Made by a program: the position numbers and the translations under genes. Shown here in pieces: positions 47,301-54,297 of a DNA stretch of 64,000 nt (its first letter is position 1; every line of letters begins with the position of its first letter). The DNA is from Streptomyces longhuiensis. Its GTDB lineage: Bacteria > Actinomycetota > Actinomycetes > Streptomycetales > Streptomycetaceae. The DNA lies in the NCBI RefSeq assembly GCF_020616555.1, contig NZ_CP085173.1, positions 4,852,001-4,916,000 on the forward strand, written 5' to 3'. Under the pieces are notes generated by a model. The model was not told the origin of the DNA and searched no databases. It saw only the letters and a list, made by a program, of their open reading frames with translations.

Positions 47301-48634
47301 CGCAGCCGTCGGCCCCCGGCACGGCCCAGCCGCTGCCAAATCAGGCGCTCCCGAACCAGCAGGCGAACCCGCAGGCGCCCGCACAGCCGAACCAGGCCGG
47401 CCCGGCGACGGGCAAGCAGCCCGGTCCGCAGGCGAAGCAGCCGTCCGGCGCGCAGGGCGGTCCCTCCGGCCCGAAGACCGGGCAGCAGCCCGTTCAGACG
47501 CCCGGCGGCACCCCGTCGCTCCAGGTCCCGCTGCCCCCTCAGGTCCCGCAGCCCGCGGCGGCCCCGCAGGAGCAGACGCAGCACACGCTCGGCGGCTCCG
47601 GCCGTCGCCGCAGGCTGTCCACCCGGCCGGACCCCGCCGGCACCCAGCCGGAGACCGGGGCCCGCCCGCACCCGCAGTCCCCGTCGCAGTCGTCGTCGGC
47701 ACAGCCGAAGGCTCAGCCCCAGACGCCGTCCGGCCAGTCCCAGCCCGGTCAGCCGCAGTCTCTGCTGTCGTCGTCATCAGAGGGCCGCGGACGTTCGTAC
47801 GCGATCGGCGCCCCCGACCAGGACGCCGACGAGGGACCCGAGCCGCTGGACGGGCCCGGTGGTGCCGTAGAGGTGGCGATCCGGCCCCAGCCTCAGCCGA
47901 TGGACGACGAGCTGCCCCCGGAGCCGCTCGACAACCCGCGCCGTCTCCTGGTCTGGCCCGCGCCCGACGCGACCACGCAGCAGGCCCTGAGCGACCGCGG
48001 CTACCGCCCGGTGACCGTGCACTCCCGCGAGGAGGTCGACGCGCAGATCGCGGCCTTCCCCGCCGCGCTCTTCGTCGACCCGCTGACCGGACCGATCACG
48101 CGCACCGCCCTCCAGTCGCTGCGCCAGGCCGCCGTGGCCGCCGAGGTTCCCGTGCTGGTGACGGCCGGGCTCGGACAGGCGACGCGCGAGGCGGCGTACG
48201 GGGCCGATCCCGCCGTCCTGCTGAAGGCCCTCGCGCCGCGGGACAGCGAGCAGCACCCGTCGCGCGTCCTGCTCATCGAGGAGCGCGAGGAGATCGCGCT
48301 CGCGCTCACCGCGACGCTGGAACGGCGCGGGATGCAGGTGGCGCGGGCGAGTTCCGACGCGGACGCCGTGACGCTGGCCGCCCAGATGCGGCCGAACCTG
48401 GTGGTGATGGACCTGCTCCAGGTACGCCGCAGGCGCGCCGGAATCGTCGACTGGCTGCGCGCGAACGGCCAGTTGAACCGCACGCCCCTCGTCGTCTACA
48501 CCGCAGCCGTCGAGGATGCCGACCTGCCGCGTCTGGCCGCGGGCGAGACCGTCCTGTTCCTGGCGGAACGGTCGACGAGCGACGAGGTGCAGGGCCGGAT
48601 CGTGGATCTGCTCGCGAAGATCGGCACCAACTGA
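44351..48634 (+). CDS. PAS-PAS-pseudokinase-receiver protein (degenerate hybrid histidine kinase)
   Basis: 1427 residues. PAS1 (about 8-115, LDALPDALVLVNANGTVVNA), PAS2 (about 150-275, ILRAAAEGVVGTDTDGRIVL), coiled coil (about 275-365, Glu-rich), then a DHp-like helix. The expected SHELRTPL reads GQSLRGPLDELR, with Gln372 where His should be. The ATPase-like region (about 430-575) lacks the Asn N-box (ALAHLVADVAG). About 600 Pro/Ala/Gly/Gln-rich residues follow. The C-terminus (about 1305-1427) is receiver-like with Asp in LVVMDLLQ but no conserved Lys. Probably a signalling scaffold without kinase activity. GTG 44351 follows GGGAGGAAG. Confidence 0.87.
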   Translation: MSSRPSRGAARLAAILDALPDALVLVNANGTVVNANTIALEAFEAPGTALVGRGLLDLLPEFDSRLIPGSMRRPDTTDERGRTKPTRMMARRTDGSEFPVEVTSANLADGRDAVDGYGNSSYGSGSYGSGASELLMLVVRDLSGTVDTEAELARSQRQTEMILRAAAEGVVGTDTDGRIVLVNPAAAQILGFRASDLGGQELHALVLHSRAGGEPFPYEESPLADTLRSGRKHRVRGQVLWSKSGAQVPVDMTTAPVRDGDQLVGAVMTFTDRRPYDELVVAHAEEIDRRDKEAESTATEHAETLARTIEEHEAQTARAEEEHAAELATITERHTEELSAEKDRIAALAEREKDRYEALAARHEQLLAVLGQSLRGPLDELRGQLTTLAADDAGQLWPEANQILHHLAAGYSRMTTLVDNVLGYQLLDSGDVQLTRTNVMLDAVVAAGVDGAVELIGPGRAQFAVHAPPIEAEVDAARLATALAHLVADVAGIDATGNARVGVVPTSGVGGYVDSTIVVAAALRGESVRIEVRGPYTGGDPVHEPIVRGIVRAHGGVLQTHEVPGMSGSAYVLEVPIGGGAGAVPVADPSGVAGVAGPGTSVPGTAVEVASAAGAPRAEAVAAAELGAGLPEQASGTRGGRRRARRASGASVDSFLESGVAAAAGAVPGADEAGQGGGDSEAAAPTGRRRRRAEESAAGAPGSAQGQLPAQATQTPAGGTPAGDAGVGTGTGRRRGRPNPAEVPVPAGADAGPGATEGSVVTAAEHAAGSPALGQTVPPQGVPVGASSGRRARRNPEQAALPAGGSGASNTSAASGASGASDASQAGQNVPAGRRARRALGSAPERETEQQAGAARTVFALPPAEADRTTPEPGTATDADAETTTGTGTAVGAGADGERHDAAQRHDTDDHTPPQPHPVQTVPGARAALPPENGARPRAAQPLPAEAPSTDPNSTQGRAISVRTLGQGVPFGRQIAEQQRPPRPQPSAPGTAQPLPNQALPNQQANPQAPAQPNQAGPATGKQPGPQAKQPSGAQGGPSGPKTGQQPVQTPGGTPSLQVPLPPQVPQPAAAPQEQTQHTLGGSGRRRRLSTRPDPAGTQPETGARPHPQSPSQSSSAQPKAQPQTPSGQSQPGQPQSLLSSSSEGRGRSYAIGAPDQDADEGPEPLDGPGGAVEVAIRPQPQPMDDELPPEPLDNPRRLLVWPAPDATTQQALSDRGYRPVTVHSREEVDAQIAAFPAALFVDPLTGPITRTALQSLRQAAVAAEVPVLVTAGLGQATREAAYGADPAVLLKALAPRDSEQHPSRVLLIEEREEIALALTATLERRGMQVARASSDADAVTLAAQMRPNLVVMDLLQVRRRRAGIVDWLRANGQLNRTPLVVYTAAVEDADLPRLAAGETVLFLAERSTSDEVQGRIVDLLAKIGTN

Positions 48635-48665
48635 GAAAGCCGTCTCTGCGAAACCCACAACTGCC

Positions 48666-48699
48666 AAACAGGGGCGGCCCGTTCGGGCCGCCCCTGTTT
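48666..48699 (+). terminator. Terminator after the PAS protein gene
   Basis: AAACAGGGGCGGCCC and GGGCCGCCCCTGTTT form a perfect 15-bp stem around GTTC. The right arm runs directly into the parS sequence (4-bp overlap). Confidence 0.9.
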
Positions 48700-48709
48700 C
48701 ACGTGAAAC
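48696..48709. promoter_or_regulatory. parS centromere site (ParB binding)
   Basis: GTTTCACGTGAAAC is an exact match to the Streptomyces parS palindrome. ParB binds such sites, which cluster around oriC, for chromosome segregation during sporulation. Only this copy was noticed in the window by eye. Confidence 0.93.
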
Positions 48710-48730
48710 CACCGCCGAGCTCTGGACTCG

Positions 48731-48795
48731 GAGCAGTGGCGCCGTGGGCCCAGAGCAGTGGTACCGCGAGGGTCGGAGCAGTGGTGCCGTGGGAA
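48731..48795. repeat. Short GAGCAGTGG repeats between parS and the ligase stop
   Basis: GAGCAGTGG begins at 48731, 48753 and 48776 (22- and 23-bp spacing), each followed by a variant of CGCCGTGGG. The block ends at the stop codon of the acyl-CoA ligase. Confidence 0.75.
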
Positions 48796-50445
48796 TCAGA
48801 GCCGCGTGATGTCCAGCTCCCCGTCCGCGTACTGCTTGCGCAGCACCTTCTTGTCGAACTTGCCGACGCTCGTCTTCGGCACCGCCGTGATCACCGTCCA
48901 GCGCTCCGGGAGCTGCCACTTGGCGATCTTCTCGCCGAGGAACGCGCGCAGGATCCCGAAGTCGGCGCTCGCGCCGTCCTTCAGGACCACGGTGGCGAGC
49001 GGGCGCTCGCCCCACTTCTCGTCGGGGACGGCGACGACGGCGGCCTCGGCGACGTCCGGGTGGGACATCAGGGCGTTCTCCAGGTCGACGCTGCTGATCC
49101 ACTCACCGCCGGACTTGATGACGTCCTTGGCCCGGTCGGTGAGGGTGAGGAAGCCGTCGGGGCTGATCGTGCCGACGTCGCCCGTCTTGAGCCAGCCGTC
49201 CTCGCTGAACTTGTCGGAGGGGCGCAGCGGTTCGCTGTCGGGGCCCGAGTAGTACGCGCCGGCGATCCACGGCCCGCGGACCTCCAGCTCACCGGCCGAC
49301 TCGCCGTCCCAGGCCAGCAGTTCGCCGCCCGGACCCGACAGCCGCGCCTCGACGCCGGCCGGGAACCGGCCCTGGGTGAGGCGGTACGCGAACTCCTCGT
49401 CGGTGCCGACCGCCGCGGCCGGCGGCCGGGCGACCGTGCCGAGGGGAGACGTCTCCGTCATGCCCCAGGCGTGACAGACCCGCATGCCGAGCTCGTCGAA
49501 GGCCTTCATGAGCGAGGGCGGACAGGCCGAGCCGCCGATGGTGACCTGCCCGAGCGAACTCACCTCGCGGGGCTTCGCGGTGAGCTCCGCGAGCAGGCCC
49601 TGCCAGATGGTGGGAACGGCCGCCGCGTGTGTGGGGCGCTCGCTCTCGATCATCTCGGCGAGCGGCGCGGGCTGCAGGAAGCGGTCCGGCATCAGCATGT
49701 TCACGCCGGTCATGAACGTCGCGTGCGGCAGTCCCCACGCGTTCACATGGAACTGCGGCACCACGACGAGCGAGGTGTCCTCGTCGGTCAGGCCCATGGA
49801 CTGCGTCATGTTGACCTGCATGGAGTGCAGGTAGATCGAACGGTGCGAGTAGACGACGCCCTTGGGGTCGCCGGTGGTGCCGGAGGTGTAGCAGAGCGCG
49901 GCGGCCTGGCGCTCGTCGAGCTGCGGCCAGTCGTACGTCACCGGCTTTCCGGCGATGAGCTCCTCGTACTCGTGGACCTGGGGGCGTGCTCCGTCGAGGA
50001 GCGAACGGTCGCCCGGCCCGGAGACGACGATGTGCTCGACACCCGTCAGGGACGGCAGGAGCGGCGCGAGCAGCGGCAGCAGGGAGCCGTTGACGATGAT
50101 CACGCGGTCGGCGGCGTGGTTGACGATCCACACCAGCTGCTCTGCGGGGAGCCGCAGGTTCAGGGTGTGCAGTACGGCGCCCATGGAGGGGATCGCGAAG
50201 TAGGCCTCGACGTGGTCCGCGTTGTTCCACATCAGGGTCGCGACGCGGTCGTCGTCCACGATGCCGAGGTCGGCGCGCAGAGCGTGCGCGAGCTGGGCGC
50301 TGCGGTCGCCTATCTCGGCGAAGCTCCGGCGCTGCGGCCCGCTCTCACCGGTCCAGGTCGTCACCTGGGAAGTGCCGTGGATCGTCGACCCATGGGTCAG
50401 GATCCTCGAGATCAGCAGTGGTACGTCCTGCATCGTGCTCAGCAC
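48796..50445 (-). CDS. Long-chain acyl-CoA ligase (AMP-forming)
   Basis: 549 residues, ANL superfamily. VLSTMQDVPLLISRILTHGS at the start, ATP motif LCYTSGTTGDPKGVVYSHRS, AWGMTETSPLGTVARP, DGWLKTGDVGTISPDGFLTL, RAKDVIKSGGEWISSVDLEN and the catalytic Lys region VPKTSVGKFDKKVLRK. It activates medium- or long-chain fatty acids to acyl-CoA through acyl-AMP. GTG 50445 is chosen because GGGAGGA lies 6 nt upstream. A TetR-type palindrome overlaps the promoter. Confidence 0.95.
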   Translation of the reverse strand: MLSTMQDVPLLISRILTHGSTIHGTSQVTTWTGESGPQRRSFAEIGDRSAQLAHALRADLGIVDDDRVATLMWNNADHVEAYFAIPSMGAVLHTLNLRLPAEQLVWIVNHAADRVIIVNGSLLPLLAPLLPSLTGVEHIVVSGPGDRSLLDGARPQVHEYEELIAGKPVTYDWPQLDERQAAALCYTSGTTGDPKGVVYSHRSIYLHSMQVNMTQSMGLTDEDTSLVVVPQFHVNAWGLPHATFMTGVNMLMPDRFLQPAPLAEMIESERPTHAAAVPTIWQGLLAELTAKPREVSSLGQVTIGGSACPPSLMKAFDELGMRVCHAWGMTETSPLGTVARPPAAAVGTDEEFAYRLTQGRFPAGVEARLSGPGGELLAWDGESAGELEVRGPWIAGAYYSGPDSEPLRPSDKFSEDGWLKTGDVGTISPDGFLTLTDRAKDVIKSGGEWISSVDLENALMSHPDVAEAAVVAVPDEKWGERPLATVVLKDGASADFGILRAFLGEKIAKWQLPERWTVITAVPKTSVGKFDKKVLRKQYADGELDITRL

Positions 50446-50498
50446 GGCGTCCTCCCGGTGGGCGCTACGGCGCAGTAATGTTCCGCCGATTCTCACCG

Positions 50499-50514
50499 CA
50501 TACCAGTCGGTATG
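50499..50514. promoter_or_regulatory. CATACC-AGTC-GGTATG operator before the acyl-CoA ligase gene
   Basis: Perfect 6-bp inverted repeat 54-69 bp upstream of the ligase start. On the minus strand it sits between GTGACA (-35-like) and GAGAAT (-10-like). The ATACC/GGTAT half-sites are typical of TetR-family fatty-acid regulators. Confidence 0.65.
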
Positions 50515-50554
50515 TCACTAGCCCAGGGAATGATCGATCAGCGAGTACTCCCGG

Positions 50555-51196
50555 TCAGCCCTTGGCCGGGCGCAGTTCCGGGTCCGCACGGAGCTTGCCG
50601 AGGGCCCGCGAGACCGCGCTCTTCACCGTGCCGACGGACACCCCGAGCACCTCGGCCGTCTGCACCTCGCTCAGGTCCTCGTAGTACCGCAGCACGACCA
50701 TCGCGCGCTGCCGGGCGGGCAGCTTCATGATCGCGCGCCACATCGCGTCGTGCAGGGCCTGGTGCTCCGCCGGATCGGCCGCCGCCACGGTCTCCGGCTC
50801 GGGCAGCTCGTCGCAGGCGAATTCGTCGACCTTCCGCTTACGCCACTGCGACGTACGCGTGTTCAGCAGGGCCCGGCGCACATAACCGTCGAGCGCCCGG
50901 TGGTCCTCGATGCGGTCCCACGCTACATACGTCTTGGTGAGCGCGGTCTGGAGCAGGTCCTCGGCGTCGCACGGGTTCGCGGTCAGCGACCGGGCGGTCC
51001 GCAGCAGTACGGGCTGGCGCGCCCGCACGTACGACGCGAACGACGGGTACGACTTGTGCGGCGCGTACGGCGTCGAGTGGGCGGCCGGCGCGTACGGCAC
51101 CGGGAGGGAAGAGTGAGGCGTCATAGCGGCTCGCGGCGCGCTGCGCGTCGCGGCATCCGATGCGCTGGAGCAGACAGGCGCCATGGTTGCGGTCAT
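50555..51196 (-). CDS. SigE-family (SigE-like actinobacterial) RNA polymerase sigma factor
   Basis: 213 residues. Region 2: PSFASYVRARQPVLLRTARS, then LTANPCDAEDLLQTALTKTY and VAWDRIEDHRALDGYVRRAL. Region 4: LPARQRAMVVLRYYEDLSEV, then QTAEVLGVSVGTVKSAVSRA. This is the SigE family ECF type common in actinobacteria. The N-terminal 50 residues are Ala/Ser/Pro-rich. No anti-sigma gene is adjacent. ATG 51196 has TAGCGT 6 nt before it, so the transcript may be leaderless. Two CCCTGAGGG palindromes lie upstream at 51320 and 51334. Confidence 0.92.
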   Translation of the reverse strand: MTATMAPVCSSASDAATRSAPRAAMTPHSSLPVPYAPAAHSTPYAPHKSYPSFASYVRARQPVLLRTARSLTANPCDAEDLLQTALTKTYVAWDRIEDHRALDGYVRRALLNTRTSQWRKRKVDEFACDELPEPETVAAADPAEHQALHDAMWRAIMKLPARQRAMVVLRYYEDLSEVQTAEVLGVSVGTVKSAVSRALGKLRADPELRPAKG

Positions 51197-51392
51197 GGCT
51201 CCACGCTAGGAGCGCCCCCTACCCTCGCGGATCGGCCGCAGGTCCCGAAGCGGTGTCCGCCTCAGGTTGTAGGAGTGGTGGTATCCCCACCTCCTGAAGG
51301 TGGAGGACGCGGTACGCACCCCTGAGGGTTCATCCCTGAGGGCCGTTCCATGGGCTTCCCTCCACTCTGCCACTCCCACGGACCGGGGCGGC

Positions 51393-52520
51393 TCACCGGA
51401 TGCGGGCCACCGGCGCGTGCACCAGGTTCCGGTCGATGACGAGGGTCCGCCCGCCGTGCCGCTCCTTCACGTTCCCCGCGTACTGGTGGATCCTGCGCCG
51501 CGAACTCCAGGCGGACCCCCGCAGCGCGGGCTCCCGGGCCAGCCGGGGCCGCGTGTGCCAGCGCGCGAACCAGATCACCGACGGCAGATCCCGCACCCCC
51601 GCCCGCGCCGCGTCCCGCATGTGCGCCACCCCGGAGTCGGCACTGCTGTAGAACCCGGGCACATACCCCTTCCGGCGCACCTGCCGGTCCCAGCCCCGCA
51701 CAAAGCGGAGCGTCGTGCGGGCGCACTTCTTCTGCCGGTAGTTGTATGCCTCCATGTCGAGATAGAGCGGGCTGCCCGGCCGGATGCCGACGGCCCGCGC
51801 CCTGCGTACGGCGTCCCGCCCCTCCCGCACGCCCTGGCTCCAGGGGTGACGGCCGATGCGATAGGCCTTCTTGGCACCCGCGACGACACACGGCGACTGC
51901 GACCCGACATACACCGGCAGCACCCGCCACCCCAGCCGCTCCACCCCCTTCATCCAACTGTGCCCGAGCCGGGGCTGACGACGACAGGCCCGCCCACGGC
52001 CCCCGAAGTACACGCCCACCGCCCCGTACTTCGACGACCGCCAGCGCCGCATGGTGTCGAGCGACGGCGCCATGCAGGTGTCGAACGCCCGCCCGCGGAA
52101 CATCCGCGGATCGGAGAGGGCGGGGAGCCGGGGTACGGAGGAGGTTCCGCCGACGGCGCCCGGTGCTCCCGGGTCCCCGGCCGGACCTGAGGCTCGGCCG
52201 TCGGGTGCGAAGTCTCCGAGTACGGAGCCGGGGATGGTGGCGAGGTCGGGCAGGGTGATGCCGGCCAGGAGATCGGGGTCGGCGTCGGCGTCGAGGTCGG
52301 CGTCGGCGTCGAGGTCGGCGTCGGCGTCGAGGTCGGCGTCGGGCGTCGGAGACAGTTGGGGGAGACCGGCCAAGGGGTCGAGTTGGGCGTCGGGCGTCGG
52401 AGACGGCTGGGGGAGGCCTGGTTCGGCCCACGCCGACGCGGGGAGGGCGGTCAGTGCCATCAGGAGCAGCACTAGACCCACGACCAGCTGTCGGCGGTGC
52501 CTACGGCGAGTGCGGTGCAT
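51393..52520 (-). CDS. Secreted DUF1906 (glycoside-hydrolase-like) protein
   Basis: 375 residues. Signal peptide (MHRTRRRHRRQLVVGLVLLL, MALTALPASAWA). A repetitive Asp/Ala/Pro linker (LPQPSPTPD and DADLDADADLDADADLD) follows. The C-terminal 210 residues (RAFDTCMAPSLDTMRRWRSS, KYGAVGVYFGGRGR, WRVLPVYVGSQSP, YLDMEAYNYRQK, GFYSSADSGVAHMRD) are the Rv2525c-like DUF1906 TIM-barrel related to GH25 lysozymes. DMEAY holds the likely acidic residues. Probably acts on the cell wall. Confidence 0.9.
   Translation of the reverse strand: MHRTRRRHRRQLVVGLVLLLMALTALPASAWAEPGLPQPSPTPDAQLDPLAGLPQLSPTPDADLDADADLDADADLDADADPDLLAGITLPDLATIPGSVLGDFAPDGRASGPAGDPGAPGAVGGTSSVPRLPALSDPRMFRGRAFDTCMAPSLDTMRRWRSSKYGAVGVYFGGRGRACRRQPRLGHSWMKGVERLGWRVLPVYVGSQSPCVVAGAKKAYRIGRHPWSQGVREGRDAVRRARAVGIRPGSPLYLDMEAYNYRQKKCARTTLRFVRGWDRQVRRKGYVPGFYSSADSGVAHMRDAARAGVRDLPSVIWFARWHTRPRLAREPALRGSAWSSRRRIHQYAGNVKERHGGRTLVIDRNLVHAPVARIR
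52277..52344. repeat. 18-bp tandem repeat inside the DUF1906 gene
   Basis: GGTCGGCGTCGGCGTCGA starts at 52277, 52295, 52313 and 52331 (last copy partial). It encodes the Asp/Ala/Leu repeat of the linker in multiples of six codons, so copy changes keep the frame. Confidence 0.95.
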
Positions 52521-52571
52521 AGGGCGAGTGAAGGGGCCGTGATGCGGACCGGACCCGGGACACACCCGCGT

Positions 52572-53738
52572 TCAGCCGTCCGCTCCCAGAATCAGACCCG
52601 ATGTGGGGACGCCGGTCCCCGCGGTCACCAGCGCCGTGGCGGCGCCGGCTATCTGGTTCACCGCCGTGCCCCGCACCTGTCTGACCGCCTCCGCTATGCC
52701 GTTCATCCCGTGCAGGTACGCCTCGCCGAGCTGCCCGCCGTGCGTGTTGAGCGGGAGCCGACGCTCCGCCACGAAGTCGGCCGCCTCACCCGGCCCGCAG
52801 AACCCGAATTCCTCCAGCTGCATCAGCACGAACGGCGTGAAGTGGTCGTAGAGGATCCCCACATCGATCTCGCCCGGCGCCAGCCCGGCCGACCGCCACA
52901 ACTGCCGTGCCACGACCCCCATTTCGGGCAGGCCTGTCATGTCGTCCCGGTAGAAACTCGTCATCTGCTCCTGGCCGCGCCCCGCCCCCTGGGCCGCCGC
53001 CGTGATCACGGCGGGACGGTGCGGGAGATCGCGGGCCCGCTCGACGCTGGTGACGACGATCGCCTGCCCGCCGTCGGTCTCCTGACAGCAGTCGAGCAGC
53101 CGCAGCGGCTCCACGATCCACCGCGACGCCGCATGGTCCTCCAGTGTGATCGGCTTCCCGTGGAAGTACGCCGCCGGATTGGTGGCCGCGTACGCGCGAT
53201 CCATGACGGCGACCTGACCGAACGCCTCCGGGCCCAGGCCGTACGCGTGGAGGTAGCGCTGCGCCGCCATCGCCACCCACGACGCGGGCGTCAGCAGCCC
53301 GAACGGCAGTGCCCAGCCGAGCGCCGCCCCCTCCGCCGACGGCTCCCGATGCTGCACCCCGGAGCCGAATCTCCTGCCCGAGCGCTCATTGAACGCCCGG
53401 TAGCAGACGACCACTTCGGCCACCCCGGTCGCCACGGCGAGCGCGGCCTGCTGAACGGTGGCACAGGCCGCACCGCCGCCGTAGTGGACCCGGGAGAAGA
53501 ACGAGAGGTCCCCTATCCCGGCCGCCTGCGCGACGGTGATCTCCGGACTGGTGTCCATGGTGAACGTGACCATGCCGTCGACGTCGGCGGGGGAAAGCCC
53601 GGCGTCGTCGAGCGCCGCGCCCACCGCCTCCACCGCGAGCTTCAGCTCACTGCGCCCGGAGTCCTTGGAGAACTCGGTCGCCCCGATCCCGGCGATCGCC
53701 GCCCGCCCACCGAGACTGTCCTTCGCCCGCACACTCAT
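52572..53738 (-). CDS. Thiolase-fold lipid-transfer protein / aldolase (Ltp2-like)
   Basis: 388 residues: AAIAGIGATEFSKDSGRSEL, LDDAGLSPADVDGMVTFTMD, VHYGGGAACATVQQAALAVA, VVVCYRAFNERSGRRFGSG, VGILYDHFTPFVLMQLEEFG, and LPLNTHGGQLGEAYLHGMNG with NQIAGAATALVTAGTG. This matches the steroid Ltp2 group. In Mycobacterium and relatives, Ltp2 with the ChsH2 DUF35 domain performs the retro-aldol step that releases propionyl-CoA from the C17 side chain. It is the last gene of a five-gene operon and overlaps chsH1 by 4 bp. Confidence 0.9.
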   Translation of the reverse strand: MSVRAKDSLGGRAAIAGIGATEFSKDSGRSELKLAVEAVGAALDDAGLSPADVDGMVTFTMDTSPEITVAQAAGIGDLSFFSRVHYGGGAACATVQQAALAVATGVAEVVVCYRAFNERSGRRFGSGVQHREPSAEGAALGWALPFGLLTPASWVAMAAQRYLHAYGLGPEAFGQVAVMDRAYAATNPAAYFHGKPITLEDHAASRWIVEPLRLLDCCQETDGGQAIVVTSVERARDLPHRPAVITAAAQGAGRGQEQMTSFYRDDMTGLPEMGVVARQLWRSAGLAPGEIDVGILYDHFTPFVLMQLEEFGFCGPGEAADFVAERRLPLNTHGGQLGEAYLHGMNGIAEAVRQVRGTAVNQIAGAATALVTAGTGVPTSGLILGADG

Positions 53739-54250
53739 GCCGGCCTCCCCGACGCCGAGGGACGGGACGGCGTACTCGTGGGGTTCGCAGGGCTCGCGAG
53801 ACCCGGGAGCGTGACCGTCACCGTGCCGGTGACGTGCGTGCCCAGCCCGTTGACCCCGACGATGCGCACCACGGTCGTGACACCCCCGCCGCCGGACCCG
53901 CCCCCGCTCCCGTCTCCTTCTTCGACCTCGGTGACCGTCCCCGTCAACACCAGCGTGTCTCCTGGGTAGTTGGGAGCCCCCAGCCGTATAGAAACCTTGC
54001 GCAGAACCGAGGCGGGGCCGAAGTGATCGGTGATGTAACGGCCGACGAGTCCGTTCGTCGTCAGGATGTTCATGAAGATGTCGGGGGAGCCCTTCTCCTT
54101 GGCGAGCTCCGCGTCGTGGTGCACATCCTGGTAGTCACGGGACGCGATGGCCCCGGAGACGATCAGCGTCCGGGTGACCGGGATCTCCGACGGCGCCAGC
54201 TTCGCGCCGACCCCGGCCCCGATCCCTGTCGAGGCATCCACCATCGCCAC
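53735..54250 (-). CDS. MaoC-type enoyl-CoA hydratase subunit (ChsH1-like)
   Basis: 171 residues, hot-dog fold. TRTLIVSGAIASRDYQDVHH keeps the hydratase Asp/His pair (SRDYQDVHHD), and PDIFMNILTTNGLVGRYITD is a strong ChsH1 signature. The partner ChsH2-like MaoC domain is encoded upstream. Together they should hydrate the 17,20-ene CoA intermediate. A short Gly-rich insertion (GDGSGGGSGGGG) is unusual. GTG 54250 has GGAGGAGG 6 nt upstream. Its stop overlaps the ltp2-like start. Confidence 0.88.
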   Translation of the reverse strand: MAMVDASTGIGAGVGAKLAPSEIPVTRTLIVSGAIASRDYQDVHHDAELAKEKGSPDIFMNILTTNGLVGRYITDHFGPASVLRKVSIRLGAPNYPGDTLVLTGTVTEVEEGDGSGGGSGGGGVTTVVRIVGVNGLGTHVTGTVTVTLPGLASPANPTSTPSRPSASGRPA

Positions 54251-54297
54251 GTCCCCCTCCTCCCGACCCCTTGCCGCCCGGTCCATTCCCTCTGCCT

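Noticed and set aside
44975..47671. Long minus-strand frame opposite the PAS protein
   Set aside because: No motifs and Arg/Gly-rich composition; it is an antisense frame of the low-complexity region.
52277..52344. 18-bp repeats as possible iterons or a CRISPR-like array
   Set aside because: They lie inside a reading frame in multiples of codons and encode an Asp/Ala linker.
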